Source of the DNA: Shinisaurus crocodilurus | Taxonomy: Eukaryota; Chordata; Lepidosauria; Squamata; Shinisauridae | Length of the DNA: 64,000 nucleotides | Direction: 5' to 3' | Assembly (NCBI GenBank): GCA_021292165.1 | Contig: CM037880.1 | Coordinates: 140,370,564 to 140,434,563, forward strand | Part shown: positions 9,241 through 20,380 of the stretch, piece by piece | Layout: each line of letters begins with the position of its first letter | Position numbering within the stretch: the stretch's first letter is position 1 | Translations under genes and position numbers: made by a program | Notes under the pieces: model-generated | The model's database searches: none | Seen by the model: the letters and a program-made list of their open reading frames with translations, nothing else | What the model was told of the DNA's origin: nothing

Positions 9241-10912
9241 AGCTGCTTGGCAGGAGTGGCAAAAAAACCCAAACCTTGCCATTCTTGCTGAGCTAGTCCG
9301 GGCCACCGCCAGTGCCAGCCATCCCACTGAGACCCAAATGGCATGGTGGAGCAACCGCCACTGGGTCGGTGCCCCCCCCCCGCCATGATCACAAGTCTTT
9401 TTGTGCTCGCCACAGCTTCCCCCCCCCCTTCTTCCCCTTTTATTTTCTGGAGATCACTTTTTGCAATCTCCGATTTGACAGCTAGTGACAACCTCCTTCA
9501 AAGTGCCCAAGCAGCACATTGGAGGGGCTGCCACTGGTTCATCACCCTTCCAGACACCGTCATTGCAAAGCAGCATTTAGAGGCCCCCTTCCCCCCACTT
9601 CTGTGCTGAGCTACAGCTAGACAGAGCTGACGAGAGATTGGCTTTGGGACCAAAATGACAGCCTGGTTGACATTGGCTGGCGAGAATCCAGCCCATGCAC
9701 ACAGCACATGAAAGCAGCCAGATGTGTAAAGAAGGTTTTGCAGCTCTGTCTTCAGAGAAGGACAATGTGGATGTATTAGAGATCTGCTATAATGCTTCCA
9801 TGTCTTAGCACACAAGACATTGCATCCTAATGTTGTATATATAAAAGGAAGAAATATTTGGGGATGGGTTGTTTTTTTTTTAAATGTCATCTGCAAAATG
9901 AAGCTGCTTATTCAGCCTTTCTGAATAAGCCACATAAACATAATACAAAATTACTTGCATTTTCGCCATGTGTTTAAACAAACCAAAGGAAACTGGGGGA
10001 AGGGAGGACCTTAACAAAGGAGCTCACAAACTGAGATGTTACTGCCATCTAGTGAGGCATCATGCTGCCCAGATACTAATTCTACATGTGTGTCAGGAAG
10101 TCAGAGTTGGGTGGGCTGGGGGGGGGATTATTCAGCTTCAGAATAGTACAGACAGAGCAGCTAGGATTTTTCAGAAGTATACTTTATGCTGGCATTCTGT
10201 TATTTACCAATAGGTTCTTTCTCCCCTTCCCAGAAGCCTTTGCCTTCAGAATTGCCAACTTGCTGGGTCTGGGTCAACTTGGAAGTTTTTATTCCACTCA
10301 GATATTTTTAAAGCTCTGCTACAAGCCTCTGAATTTAGCTACAACACAATAGAGTTGCTGTTTTCTCTGGAAAGTGTGCCAGACCTGCTTACCATATAAC
10401 CAAATATGAGACAGAAATTAAAAGCAGAGATGCTTTTGAGAATCCTTCTTGTCAAGTAGGCTCACACAGTTGTTTCCTGTCTTTCCTTTTCAACACGTAC
10501 TTATGCTGCAAGAGAAACTGCTTGCTGTATTTCACCACAGGCTCCAGAAACAAAAAATGGGACTTGTTTTGTCAGTACATGAAGTAAATATGCATCTTAA
10601 GTGTAAGTTAGCTGACTATCAGACTATTAGGCTGCTTAATCCACCCTCCTCCATTATCAGAGACCCACCATCTAGACATCTTAGCCATTTCTTATGGGGG
10701 GGGGGGGAGAAACCTGGCTACTTTATAACACCATCTCTTAAGCTTCTCCCCTTTTATTGACAGAGGACATATTTACAAAGCTTTTCCCCTTTTATTTGGA
10801 GGGGACATATTTACAATTCTGCAATTATGTAAATTCTGCATTTAATGAAAACAGATTATAAAGTTAATTTAGGGTGAAAAAGCTCATATGTTTGGGGCCA
10901 ACATGCAGAATT

Positions 10913-10913
<1 letters not shown>
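9241..10913. other. No recognised feature
   Basis: Homopolymer runs at 9369-9380, 9419-9427 and about 10,696-10,706. No domain-bearing frame or familiar repeat was seen. Confidence 0.4.

Positions 10914-10958
<45 letters not shown>
10914..10958. repeat. (CAT)n microsatellite
   Basis: About 15 ATC units; a shorter run recurs at about 11,018-11,044. Confidence 0.95.
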
Positions 10959-10962
10959 CCAT

Positions 10963-11018
10963 CTATTTATTATTTATTTATTATATTTATACCCCGCCTT
11001 TTTTCCTGAAAGGAACCC
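10963..11018 (-). mobile_element. SINE tail fragment
   Basis: TATTTATACCCCGCCTTTTTTCC, then TGAAAGGAACCC, matches the tail of the SINE at 25,526 and then stops within ATC repeats. Only the 3' end survives. Confidence 0.65.
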
Positions 11019-11091
11019 ATCATCATCGTCTTCATCATCATCATCAAACAATGAGAGGAAAAATAATTCAATGTCAGAAGTATGCAGGTCT

Positions 11092-11178
11092 GGATGCTAT
11101 AATGCTCTACACATGGGAGTAAACCCTATTGGATTCAGTGGGACTTACTTCTGAGTAAATATGCATACGATTGGGCTC
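11092..11178. repeat. Dispersed short palindromic repeat, copy 2
   Basis: ACATGGGAGTAAACCCTATT facing AGTGGGACTTACTTCTGAGT, the folded centre of the family listed at 4602. Confidence 0.6.
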
Positions 11179-11420
11179 CAATCAATGAGACACAAGCTGT
11201 GCCCATATGTTTTCTCTAATGGGGCAAAATAGCAGCTTTGAATGGGGCGTGATTTTGATCAGGAAAATGGCATAAGGGGAAAGGGTTAAGTTGTCCCTCA
11301 CCCAGTGCTGCACTCCTAATCTAAATCAGCCCCTCCCTTCAGTTTCTACGGGCCAAAATTGAAAGACAGGAGATCCAGCCATGGATGTCTACAATTTTTC
11401 ATCTATTTGGGCATAAGTAC

Positions 11421-12084
11421 AGTCAGTCAGGCGATCACTCGTGACCGAGTAAGATTGTCTTCCAGGATAAAAAAGAAAAAGAAAGAAAATTTACAAAAAG
11501 GAGATTTTAAAAGGAGGAAAATTCTAAAGAAAATTGTGTAGCCTCTAGCGATGGGTCCGTAAGTGACTGTGGAGGCCAATTCTAGATCCACACAGCTTCC
11601 CACAGGGAGGACACAGGTTACCAGATGGAAGATGGTCTTGTAAAGGATTCATTTGACGTGCTTTTCGCTTAGCACGTTTCTCCCTTTCACCTTGCACTCG
11701 AGCTTCTTCAAAGTCCATAGAACCTTTGTGAAAGGCCAACCTCCAGTTAGATCGTTCATGGGCCAGAGCTTCCCAGTTTTTGATGTTTATATTGCATTTT
11801 TTTAGATTAGCCTTAAGAACATCTTTAAATCTCTTATATTGACCACCGATATTCCGCTTTCCATCCTTGAGTTGGGAATAAAGTAACTGCTTTGGGAGAC
11901 TGGCAGTCAGGCATTCGAACAACATGACTGGTCCACTGAAGTTGGCATTGAAGGATCATTTTTTCAATGCTAGTAGTCTTTGCTTCTTCCAGTACACTGA
12001 CATTTGTTCGCCTATCTTCCCAAGTAATTCGCAGGATTTTCCGGAGGCAACGTTGATGAAATCTTTCAAGGAGTTGGAGGTGAC
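11421..12084 (-). mobile_element. Zinc-finger-tailed LINE, 5'-truncated copy A
   Basis: On the minus strand this is the last ~660 bp of the LINE seen more fully at 31.2-33.1 kb. It encodes the C-terminal part of ORF2: FHQRCLRKILRITWEDRRTN, NIKNWEALAHERSNWRLAFH, then CPPCGKLCGSRIGLHSHLRTH, a CCHH zinc-finger-like ending (one residue differs from other copies: Pro for His after the first Cys). The junction near 11,432 carries (CAGT)n, matching the CTGA-type tail of the other copies. There is a frame break near 11,900. The 5' truncation near 12,084 is typical of target-primed reverse transcription. Confidence 0.88.
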
Positions 12085-12393
12085 AGACATGAAGAGGGAA
12101 ATCACTTAAGCTAACCAAACTATTTTGCAGATACTGTACTTGCTACATGCAATCCCCTAAAAGATGTCTCATCTAGAATATCTCACTCGGCATGCAGTAG
12201 TAACCCTGAACCATCCATTTTGAAAGAAAATCTACTACCTTCTCATGAAAGGGGGTGAAAAAGTCCACACCTTGCAAGAAGAATAACCAAGGAATAGGTT
12301 AGTTGTTTGAATCTATTGACCTGTCAAGGTACCTCATAAAATAATTCTGAGAACTGCCCATCAGACTGAATTTCTATATAAAACTACACGATT

Positions 12394-12735
12394 ATGAGAA
12401 CATAAGAACAGCCATGCTAGATCAGGCCTATTTCATCCAGCATTCAGTTTCCACAGAGGCCAACCAGATGCCCACAAGCAGGACATGACTGTGGTACCAC
12501 TCTCCCAGTCATGTTCCTTAGCAACTTGTATTTAAAGACGTACTGCTTCTCATACTGGAGGCAGTCATATATTATATAGTCATCATTGCTACTAGCTATT
12601 GATAGCCTTATCTTCTATTAATTTGTCTAATCCCCTTTTTAAAGCTATCCAAGTTGGTGGCAGTCCCTACATCCTGTCATAGTGAATTCCACCATTTTAG
12701 CTATGCGCTGTGTGAAGAAGTACTTCACACAGGCC
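12394..12735 (-). mobile_element. CR1 fragment
   Basis: GAACATAAGAACAGCCATGC, AGGCCAACCAGATGCCCACA, then AAAGCTATCCAAGTTGGTGG and GCGCTGTGTGAAGAAGTAC. This is the reverse complement of a CR1 3' region and parallels the piece at 43,222-43,522. Confidence 0.75.
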
Positions 12736-12844
12736 TAGAAATATTTGAAATAAATTTAAATATAAATTATATCTGTCTGGAATCTCCCATCACTCAGCTT
12801 CATTGGATGACCCTGGATTCCAGTATAGCGATCATGTCCTAAAG

Positions 12845-12980
12845 CAGCCTTCCCCAACCTGATGCCCTCCAGATGTTTTGGACTACAACTCCCAGCATTC
12901 CTCACCATTGGCTATGCTGACTGAGGGTGATTGGAGTTAGCGTCCAAAACATCTAGTGGGCACTAGGTTGAGGAAGGCTA
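12845..12980. mobile_element. Hairpin MITE, CAGCCTTCCCCAACC family, copy 1
   Basis: Starts CAGCCTTCCCCAACC and ends GGTTGAGGAAGGCTA, the two halves being nearly complementary along their length (TTTTGGACTACAACTCCCAG against GTTAGCGTCCAAAACATC). The flanks TCCTAAAG and CCCTAAAA match at 6 of 8 positions, as expected for an aged hAT 8-bp duplication. Confidence 0.75.
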
Positions 12981-13079
12981 CCCTAAAATAACCAAAATAA
13001 AATTGACAATTAGAAGTAGTTTTTCTCTATCTTGTCACATTTGATAGAGGCAATAAATTTAGTGAGGTTCTTTAGCTAC

Positions 13080-13165
13080 CCAAAGCTATACTGAGAATGC
13101 AAACCTGAAAGTTAGTCCTATTTAAATCAGTGGGGTTATTTCTGAGTAAACATTTGTACTGGGGC
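13080..13165. repeat. Dispersed short palindromic repeat, copy 3
   Basis: AAAGTTAGTCCTATTTAAATCAGTGGGGTTATTTCTGAGTAAACA pattern in shortened form: GTTAGTCCTATT and AGTGGGGTTATTTCTGAGT face each other. More diverged than the other copies. Confidence 0.45.
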
Positions 13166-13954
13166 GAAACCCACATTTGAGCTGAGTAATGAAAAATGGA
13201 AATGAACCATTGTTACATTGGAACCTATCACCCCTCTCATTCCCTTGAATTTCAAGAAGTCTACTATGGACGTTTCTCAGAGAAGCTCTGACTCACAGTG
13301 GAAAGATGACACAGTATTATGACATTATGCCTAAAGGGTCGTGGCAGCTCTCCCAAGAAAATCACAAAAAGGGTTGCAATGGTAGGAAGTGGTCCTTCTT
13401 CAAGCTCCTAGGTAGCTCCAAATCGAGTGCTTAACATGAACTCTGTTTTGGAACTGCTTTCGGGTGCCAGCATTATTTCTTTGGATACCACCAATAGATG
13501 TGTGTGGATTTTGAAAGTCTTGGGTCACTTCTTCCAGCTGGATCCTCATCACAGGAGCTTTGAGGTAGACAGAGGGCCAAAACAGACATTACTTTAAATG
13601 TGTGTCTAGCAGCTATGTATCCCCCCCCCATTTTTACTTAACAACAGGCACAGGGCTCCCAATCAGGATTAAGACCCCGGTGTGTGGGGGGGTAGGGACT
13701 GCCACCAACTTGGATAGCTTTAAAGTTCAGATTGGGTCCTGTGCCTACTCTAGAGTAAAAATGGGGGGAATCTGTCCCAGACTGAGCAACCCTATTGGAG
13801 CCAGGAGCCACAGCCAAGCAGCTCCCTTCCTCTCTGTTTGATCTCACATTATTTGGGGGAAATGATCGATCTTGGGTTCCCATTCTGAGACAGGATGGAA
13901 GCAGACATAGCTCCTGATTGCAATCAGTCTTCAACTTTAGGATTCCTTTCCTCT
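13166..13954. other. No recognised gene
   Basis: A weak inverted pair (CCCAATCAGGATTAAGACC near 13,658 and CTGATTGCAATCAGTCTT near 13,913) suggests a decayed MITE, but termini could not be set. Confidence 0.35.
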
Positions 13955-15635
13955 AGAAATGACCAAAGTTAGAGATTTGGGCAAGGTATAAAGAAAAATT
14001 TGTACCAGTTATCTCCCCATTAATTCCAGTGTTGGTGTTGGAAAATTTTCCAACAAACTTAAGAAAGGAATTGGAAATGTTATTAAGGGAGAAGAAAGTA
14101 ATTAAATTAAAGGATTGGGTGGAGAAGATGGGCATTTAAGGGCATATAAGTGAAATGTTAGGAGAGAAGAAGATATCTTGCTTTAATTGTATGCAACTAG
14201 AGCAATGGACAAGGAACTGGACAAGGAAAAATAAGGAATGTAAAAGTATACAAGATTTGAAAAGATGATTATACAAAGCGAATCTACAGAAGGAAATATA
14301 GTTATAAAAGGTATAACAAGCAAAATTTATAAAATGTTGTTGGAAATTGAAGATCAACAAGATTATCTTAAATCTGTATGGGATTATTTGACGGGAAAGA
14401 TAAGTAATCAGAGCTGGGGGAAGATATGGGATATGTGTATTTTGAAAACTATGTCTGTAAGGATAAAGGAAAATTATTTATTATAAGCTGGTTTGGATGG
14501 AGATGGTATTTAACGCCAGTAAAATTAAATCAAATCGATAAGAAATACTCGGTGTTATGTTGGAGAGGATGCCAGGAAACTGACACCTATGTTCATATAT
14601 GGTGGAACTGTAAACATGTACAGAAATTTTGGCAAATAGTATTCTAAGAGATAAAGGAAATAACTGGGGTAAACTTAGAGGTATGTCCTAGCATAGCATT
14701 ACTATCAATTTATGATAAGGTTTATTGTACTCAAGATACTAAAGATTTAATTACAAACTTATTGACAGCAGCAAGGTTAATGATACCTAGAAAATGGAAA
14801 ATGCAATGTGATTATCAAATAGAGGAATGGTATAAAGAGGTATGGGATATTGCTATTAATGATAAATTAATGTGTAGTATTAAAGTTAAAAGGGGATTAT
14901 CAAATCGAAACTATTTTAAAGATATATGGAGAGCATTCATAGATTTTGTTTTATTAAGTGGGAAAGGGTGTTATCATCATCATCAGGCGATCACTCGTGA
15001 CCGAGTAAGATTGTCTTCCAGGATAAAAGGAGGAAATTCTAAAGAAGATTGTGTAGACTCTAGCGATGGGTCCGTAAGTGACTGTGGAGGCCAATTCTAG
15101 ATCCACACAGCTTCCCACAGTGAGGACACAGGTTACCAGATGGAAGATGGTCCTGTAAAGGATTCATTTGATGTGCTTTTCGCTTAGCACGTTTCTCCCT
15201 TTCACCTTGCACTCGGGCTTCTTCAAAGTCCATGGAACCTTTGTGAAAGGCCAACCTCCATTTAGATCGTTCATGGGCCAGAGCTTCCCAGTTTTCGATG
15301 TTTATATTGCATTTTTTTAGATTAGCCTTATGAACATCTTTAAAACTCTTATATTGACCACCGATGTTCCGCTTTTCATTCTTGAGTTGGGAATAAAGTA
15401 ACTGCTTTGGAAGACGGCAGTCAAGCATTCGAACAACATGACCGGTCCACTGCAATTTTGGAAGGTTGAATACTTACATGGTTATTTGGTGCCGGTGGGG
15501 GGGGGGTGCACTTATTATTATTACTTGTTGTTGTTTTTGTTATGTGTTTGTTGTATAATTTGTAGGTTTATGCATTTGTAGCTTATATGTTAACATTTAA
15601 ATAAAATTATATTAGAAATGTCCAAAGTGTTGAGC
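13955..15635 (+). pseudogene. L1 LINE ORF2 C-terminus and 3' end, split
   Basis: Plus-strand remnant of an L1-type ORF2. Around 14,470-14,645 it reads WRWYLTPVKLNQIDKKYSV and CWRGCQETDTYVHIWWNCKH followed by FWQIVF, the CWRC...HIWWxC cysteine/histidine motif near the end of L1 ORF2p. Further on, LLTAARLMIPRKWK and EEWYKEVWDIAINDKL continue the family C-terminus. Earlier parts (about 13,960-14,260) read WARYKEKFVPVISPLIPVLV-like segments. Stops and frame breaks abound. A LINE of another family is inserted at 14,973-15,452; afterwards the 3' UTR-like AT-rich sequence ends near AAATAAAATTATATTAG. It is a dead, old copy. Confidence 0.8.
14973..15452 (-). mobile_element. Zinc-finger-tailed LINE, 5'-truncated copy B
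   Basis: Minus-strand last ~480 bp of the same LINE as at 11,421. It encodes GQYKSFKDVHKANLKKCNIN, ENWEALAHERSKWRLAFHKG and the CPHCGKLCGSRIGLHSHLRTH ending. The tail side shows (ATC)n directly before CAGGCGATCACTCGTGACC. It sits inside the L1 remnant and dates after it. The frame stays open for 131 codons, so decay is slight. Confidence 0.88.
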
Positions 15636-17226
15636 AAACACTTTTAGGGATGTATACAATAGTCATTTCGCCCTTTAACTTCATTATAAAAAAAATATTA
15701 ATGTGGTAACCCCCCTAATGAATACAGGGAAAGTCAGCAATTGAAATAATTAGACTTGGTTAACTACTGAGCTTCAAAACAGTGACACCTAAGATAGCCA
15801 TGCGCAATTCCCTGGGTTTGGGATGTATTGGCCTTTGTGCCCTTGAGCCACCAGCTCTGTGATTTGAGGAATGCAAACTTAATCTGTAAACGTTGATAAG
15901 AACCAAGGCACCAAGTAGTAGATGTGAGGTGTGTTCATTTATATTCCAAGAAACATTTGCCTGTAGCTTAGCTATCGCTGTTACCTCTACAGGGATCTTT
16001 CTTTTTAGAAATATTTTTAGATTTCTCTTGCTTCCTAGGAATAAATATGAAAATCTATGTCACACAAAGCACAATGACTAACTGGAGAAAGCAGGACATT
16101 GAAAATAACAAACAAAAGGGGAAGAAATGAAAGCCGCCTGCTATTAAAAACTATTGCATCCTAGTTTCAATTCTCCTTTGCATCTATCCTTGAAGGCCCC
16201 CCTTTTCTTTTGTCAGACCAGGGCTATTTTATTACCTTGGATGCTGTGAATATTAGATTTATCAACCCTCAACTGTTGTATGTAGGATATGAAAACCTCT
16301 TTTCCTTTTTTCTTCAGAATACAAGGGAAAAATATCTCCATGGCTCACTTGCTCATTGGTTCCTACTTAAGAAGACTATTTCTGGCCCAGAGTGATTGAA
16401 GAGTGCTGACTTCCCCACACGTCTGCTAGTTTGACACGTTCTGACATTTCTAAACAACTCATTGTAATGGGAGTTGCGGAAGATGGCGAGGAGTGCAGTG
16501 TTGCACAACAGTCCTGCCTCAATGCCCTGTATTATGCTTTGTATGATACTATGCTCTGTATTATGCTCTGTATGGTATTATACCCTGTATTTTGCTCTGT
16601 AATAGCAAGGCATGACCTTGCTTAAATTATGAGTTGGCTGCTAGCCAGGCTGATGCAATCTTCAGCAACTTGCTGGGTGTGACCTGGCTGCAGGCCAGAG
16701 GAATGACACTGCACAACAGCCCAAGTGCTACCAATTAAGCATGAGGTCTGCAGCCCATGGAGTTTGGTGCTAGAAAAGTATATAAGACTAGCAAATGCAG
16801 ACTAAGGTGGTGGTGGTTGGTAGTGGTGGTTGTTGGTAGTGGTGGAGTGCTGAAGAATCGGAAGGAGGAGCAGAGGAAGCTGTTCAGAGAGCCCTGCAGA
16901 AGCACCAACGCTGAAAGCTGATACCCAGGCGGAGAGCTGCTGGAACTAGCATTTGGGTTGGTTGGAAATAATACAGTGACTGTGTAGCTAAGAGGTGGGA
17001 GTTCCACCAGGGAACTTGGAGGAAGGCATAGCATTGTTGTATTTTGTGCTCTGCTTTGCAATAGAGATGTTTGGCTTTAACTTCCTGGAGGAGTATTTAT
17101 TATGGTCTGAAATCCTTTAAAGAACCTTTGCCACTCCCTTTTGGGGAACCTGTGGCAAAACACTCATCCCCCTCCCTGAGAATGCCCTCCTGCTTTTTAA
17201 ACGTTTTTAAATCCTGGAGAATATAG

Positions 17227-17229
<3 letters not shown>
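15636..17229. other. No recognised gene; tandem motif at 16.5 kb
   Basis: An imperfect tandem of TGTATTATGCTCTGTAT-like units lies at about 16,526-16,600. A TATA-like AAAGTATATAAGAC is at about 16,775 and a GGT-rich stretch at 16,806-16,850. This could be part of an old LTR, but no paired ends were found. Confidence 0.35.

Positions 17230-17271
<42 letters not shown>
17230..17271. repeat. (GA)n microsatellite
   Basis: About 21 GA units. Confidence 0.95.
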
Positions 17272-17274
<3 letters not shown>

Positions 17275-17584
17275 CAGGCTTGGCCTGTCTGCCAAGCTGG
17301 AAATGTCAGAGCCATGGAAATGATAAATATACCTGCTACAAAGAAGGATGGGATGAGAAAGAAAGAAAAGTGGGGACAAAAATGCATTCAACAGAAAGAG
17401 AGGCAAAGAAAAGAAAGCCAAGAACTGTAGCAAGTTAAGGTTATCTTTTGTATAGACAGATTCAGCAAGTCAGCCAGGAGCATTATGTAATGTCTGCAGA
17501 AGGAAGGTGGAGCTTGACAGCAGCTGGTGTGGATGGTTTCCCATGCAATGCAAAGCACTGGGCTTGGGGAGATATATAGAGATA

Positions 17585-17638
17585 GAGACAGACAGACAGA
17601 CAGACAGACAGATAGATAGATAGATAGATAGATAGATA
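17585..17638. repeat. (GACA)n(GATA)n compound microsatellite
   Basis: Roughly six GACA units run directly into seven GATA units. GATA/GACA arrays are the basis of the Bkm satellite of snakes; this one is short. Confidence 0.95.
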
Positions 17639-18008
17639 TTAATGGTTGTTTTCAGCAGCTTAGCTAAATGGGCTTACCAGGGGGCAAACTAATTAATACT
17701 TATATAGCATGTATGCACTTAACCTGTCATGGTTAAAATAAACATAAAAATAACACAGCCATGTGGCATGGGGGAGCAGAATTGGGAATGTGGTGTGTGC
17801 TCAGAGAGTTGTTTAAACTTTCCCCCCATGCCAGAGTCCCAGTCAAAATCCCACACCCACTCCCAAAGCTCTTATTTTCCAGAGGAAAACAGCTGCCATT
17901 GGCACCAAATCCATATGCCAGCATTATTTTTGCCTTGGATATGTAGTCTCATCATCTGCTGTCATGCAAGCAGCAATGATCCAAATGATGTCACTATAGA
18001 TTGATTTA
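17639..18008. other. No recognised feature
   Basis: No tandem structure or family resemblance seen. Confidence 0.4.
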
Positions 18009-18194
18009 GGAACATAGGAAGTTGCCTTGCACTGAGTCAGACCCTGGGTCCACCTAGCCCAGTATTGTCGGCACTGACTGGCAGCAGCTCTCCAGGGTTT
18101 CAGGCAGGATTCTTTCCTAGCCTTACCTGGAGATCAAACCTGGGTCCTCCTGCATGCAAAGCAGGTGCTCTGCAACTGAGCCATGACCTCTGGC
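18009..18194 (-). mobile_element. tRNA-derived SINE (tRNA-Ala-like head)
   Basis: On the minus strand it reads CATGGCTCAGTTGCAGAGC (A-box region), CTGCTTTGCATGCAG (an anticodon stem-loop-like hairpin), CCAGGTTTGATCTCCAGG (B-box region), then CCCTGGAGAGCTGCTGCCAG and a distal TCTGACTCAGTGCAAGGCA-type end. The head resembles tRNA-Ala; the acceptor arm is incomplete, so it is not a functional tRNA gene. Related pieces are at 35,728 and 44,108. Confidence 0.78.
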
Positions 18195-18296
18195 AAAAGG
18201 AAAAGAGGACACCATATTCTGGAATCATAACGAAGAAAGGCAGAGGAAAAGAAATAACCTCTGTCCAGCAAAACCCTTCTACATTCTAGTACATTC

Positions 18297-18393
18297 AGGT
18301 TGCAATCCTATACTCATTTATGTGAGAGTACATCCCATTGAACTCAAGGAGGCGTACTTCTAAGTAGACATGCATGGATGGAATTGCACTTTG
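18297..18393. repeat. Dispersed short palindromic repeat, copy 4
   Basis: GGTTGCAATCCTATACTC, AGAGTACATCCCATTGAACTC and GGCGTACTTCTAAGTAGACA, matching the family at 4602 in order. Confidence 0.6.
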
Positions 18394-18436
18394 AAAAGAG
18401 ATCTTCTTCAGTGGTTATGACTACATATTTGTGGGG

Positions 18437-18580
18437 CAAAATCCAGCATAGGTCCTACTTAGATAGACCCATTGAAATGAATGGGAGTTAACTTAATTAT
18501 CACTAACTGAAGTTCCATTCATTTCTACTAATTTCATGGGCCTACTCTAAGTAGGGCCTGCATTGGATTTTACCCATGGT
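18437..18580. mobile_element. MITE with ~50-bp inverted ends
   Basis: AAAATCCAGCATAGGTCC followed by TACTTAGATAGACCCATTGA is mirrored by TGGGCCTACTCTAAGTAGGG and CCTGCATTGGATTTT. The arms meet around TTAATTATCACTAACTGAAG. Noncoding; class and target duplication not determined. Confidence 0.65.
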
Positions 18581-20210
18581 CCACAGCTCTCTACCATTAG
18601 TTCCATCATAGTATGGAAGATCAAATTGCACTTTTCCACATCTTATTTGCTTAACAACCAGATGGCTGATGAATTTAAAAGATGCCAAGAAATACAAATG
18701 TTATACTGGTAATTCAGCTGGATAACATCCTAGGTAAGATTTTGAAAACGTGCATCATGTCTGGAGCCAGATAGGACAATCTTTTGCAGAGCAAAACAAC
18801 CCCCTGCCCTGCATGGTTCCTATAAATGAGCAGAGTTGTCTCCTGGGAAAAAACTAACAGAGAAACGGAATAAGGAACAAGGAAGAAATGCCAAGCATCA
18901 TGTCTTCTTTTTAAATAAAGCCCTGACCTTCCATTATGCTTTTCTATTGGGGAAAAAAAAAGATCACAATTTTATTATGAGGTTTGGGAGCTCATATTGC
19001 AAGCTAGTTTAAAAAGCTTGTAATAAAAGCTTTGCAGAACCAGATTCCTCGTAAGGGCTGTTGCAATAAATCTTCTTGAATGCTATCCAAAAAGGAAAAA
19101 AACTTGTGGCTTTGAGCAACATCCTTGCTTTCCAGCCTTTCTAAAGCCTCCCATCTTTTACCAGCCTCAAGCAGAAAGAGAGGTTGTCAATTCAAGTCTT
19201 ATTCCAAAAACCTTTACAGCCATCTCGCCGATCCAAGCCGACACAATGGTGTCTAAGGTGTGTGTGATGGAGTGAGCTAGCAATTTCTGTTTATTTTACT
19301 GAAAAATTACGTCACCTCCATACTTTTAAGCTGTTGTTGTTATTGTTGTTGCTGCTGCTGCTGCTCTTTTCTTTGCAGGACAGGTTCCAGCACGATAGCA
19401 CAGCCATTAGTAAATCCAAAGAACTGCTCTGCACCAGAACTGACATCAAGCTTCACACAGGCTAGGCCTGAGAGCTGCACATTTTAGGGATCCCCTTCTC
19501 CCTGATGCATCTCTCCCCAGCCCCACTCCTACCTCTCACCACCACCACCACCACCACCACTCATGGACATCAGCTAGCCTTACTCCACATTCCTTATTTT
19601 TCTCTGGTAAAAACTGAGAGGGTGCAGCATGGGATAAGCAATTGTGGCATCTTTCCCTGCTGAAGGAGATCTGGTGTCCATCCGTCCCCGTCCCCGTCCC
19701 CGTCCCCCCCGCACCCTTTAGATAGCTGGCTGCTGGAAAATAGTTTAGCTGGCAATTGATGCGGGATCTGTGCTGCTCTGCTGTCTTATGGTTTATTTGG
19801 TTTTTTTTAACATCTAAAATGCTTTTAGATTAGACTTGATTTAAAAAAAAACACCCACACAACAATAAGTTGCACATGTCTTTGAGCACTCCTGATGAGT
19901 GGAAAACATAACATAAATTCTATGAATAAATTGTCGGCAAACTATTCTTCAACAGTATATTGTGGCTTATTATAGTTCTTGGCAGTCGTGTTTTTGAATT
20001 AATACTCCTGTTTATGGTCCCTCATCCAGTTGATGTAGATCAGATGGTGATCTGTGGTTTTTCCCTGTTTGGACTGCTTCCGCAACAACCCCTCTCTCTT
20101 TCCATCTGCATCTGGCTCATGCAAGGAGTTGCACAGTGTAGCTACACCAACATAGTCGCAAGCTTTCAGAATGTGTAACCCCAGAGCTCACAAAATTGTC
20201 CTGGTGGAAA
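18581..20210. other. No recognised gene; short tandem repeats
   Basis: Contains (GTT/GCT)n at about 19,332-19,363, (CCA)n at 19,538-19,560 and a GTCCCC minisatellite at 19,681-19,710. Otherwise it is sequence without visible repeat ancestry. Confidence 0.4.
19681..19710. repeat. (GTCCCC)n short minisatellite
   Basis: Four CCGTCC-period units followed by a C run. Confidence 0.85.
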
Positions 20211-20380
20211 GGCCTGTGGCTCACGCTGGCTCAGCTTGTCTGAGTGTGGAAAGCTAAGCAGGGTCAGGCCTGGTTATTACTTGGATGGGAGACCCCTCCT
20301 CTAGTTTCCTGCATTGAGCAGGGGGTTGGACTCGATAGCCTTGTAGGCTCCTTCCAACTCTATCTATGAAATCTATGAAT
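20211..20380 (+). mobile_element. 5S rRNA-derived SINE with CR1-like tail
   Basis: Positions 20,211-20,294 are a 5S rRNA relative. They hold the intact A box AAGCTAAGCAGGGTC, the intermediate region GGCCTGGTTA and the C box TACTTGGATGGGAGACC, the internal polymerase III promoter of 5S genes; the first ~40 bases are diverged. At 20,295 the 5S sequence stops, about 30 bases short of a full gene. It is followed by TGCATTGAGCAGGGGGTTGG and CTTCCAACTCTATCTATGAA, which match the CR1 3' terminus at 49,500-49,585. The 5S head plus LINE tail is the architecture of SINE3-class elements; a one-off template-switch product is the alternative. Not a functional 5S gene. Confidence 0.85.

Noticed and set aside
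8831..9296. Overlapping frames of 60-143 codons on both strands
   Set aside because: They lie over inverted-repeat sequence shared with 34.3 kb, so the frames mirror each other and are not evidence of a gene.
10874..11154. Frames with poly-Ile and poly-His runs
   Set aside because: Direct translation of the CAT/ATC microsatellite.
16410..17090. LTR retroelement around the 16,775 TATA-like site
   Set aside because: No TG...CA ends, target duplication, primer-binding site or polyprotein motif could be found.
18009..18194. Functional tRNA-Ala gene
   Set aside because: Acceptor stem does not close and the tRNA-like part continues into a SINE body.
20211..20294. Functional 5S rRNA gene
   Set aside because: The 5' third is diverged, about 30 bases at the 3' end are missing and replaced by a CR1 tail, and no T-run terminator follows.
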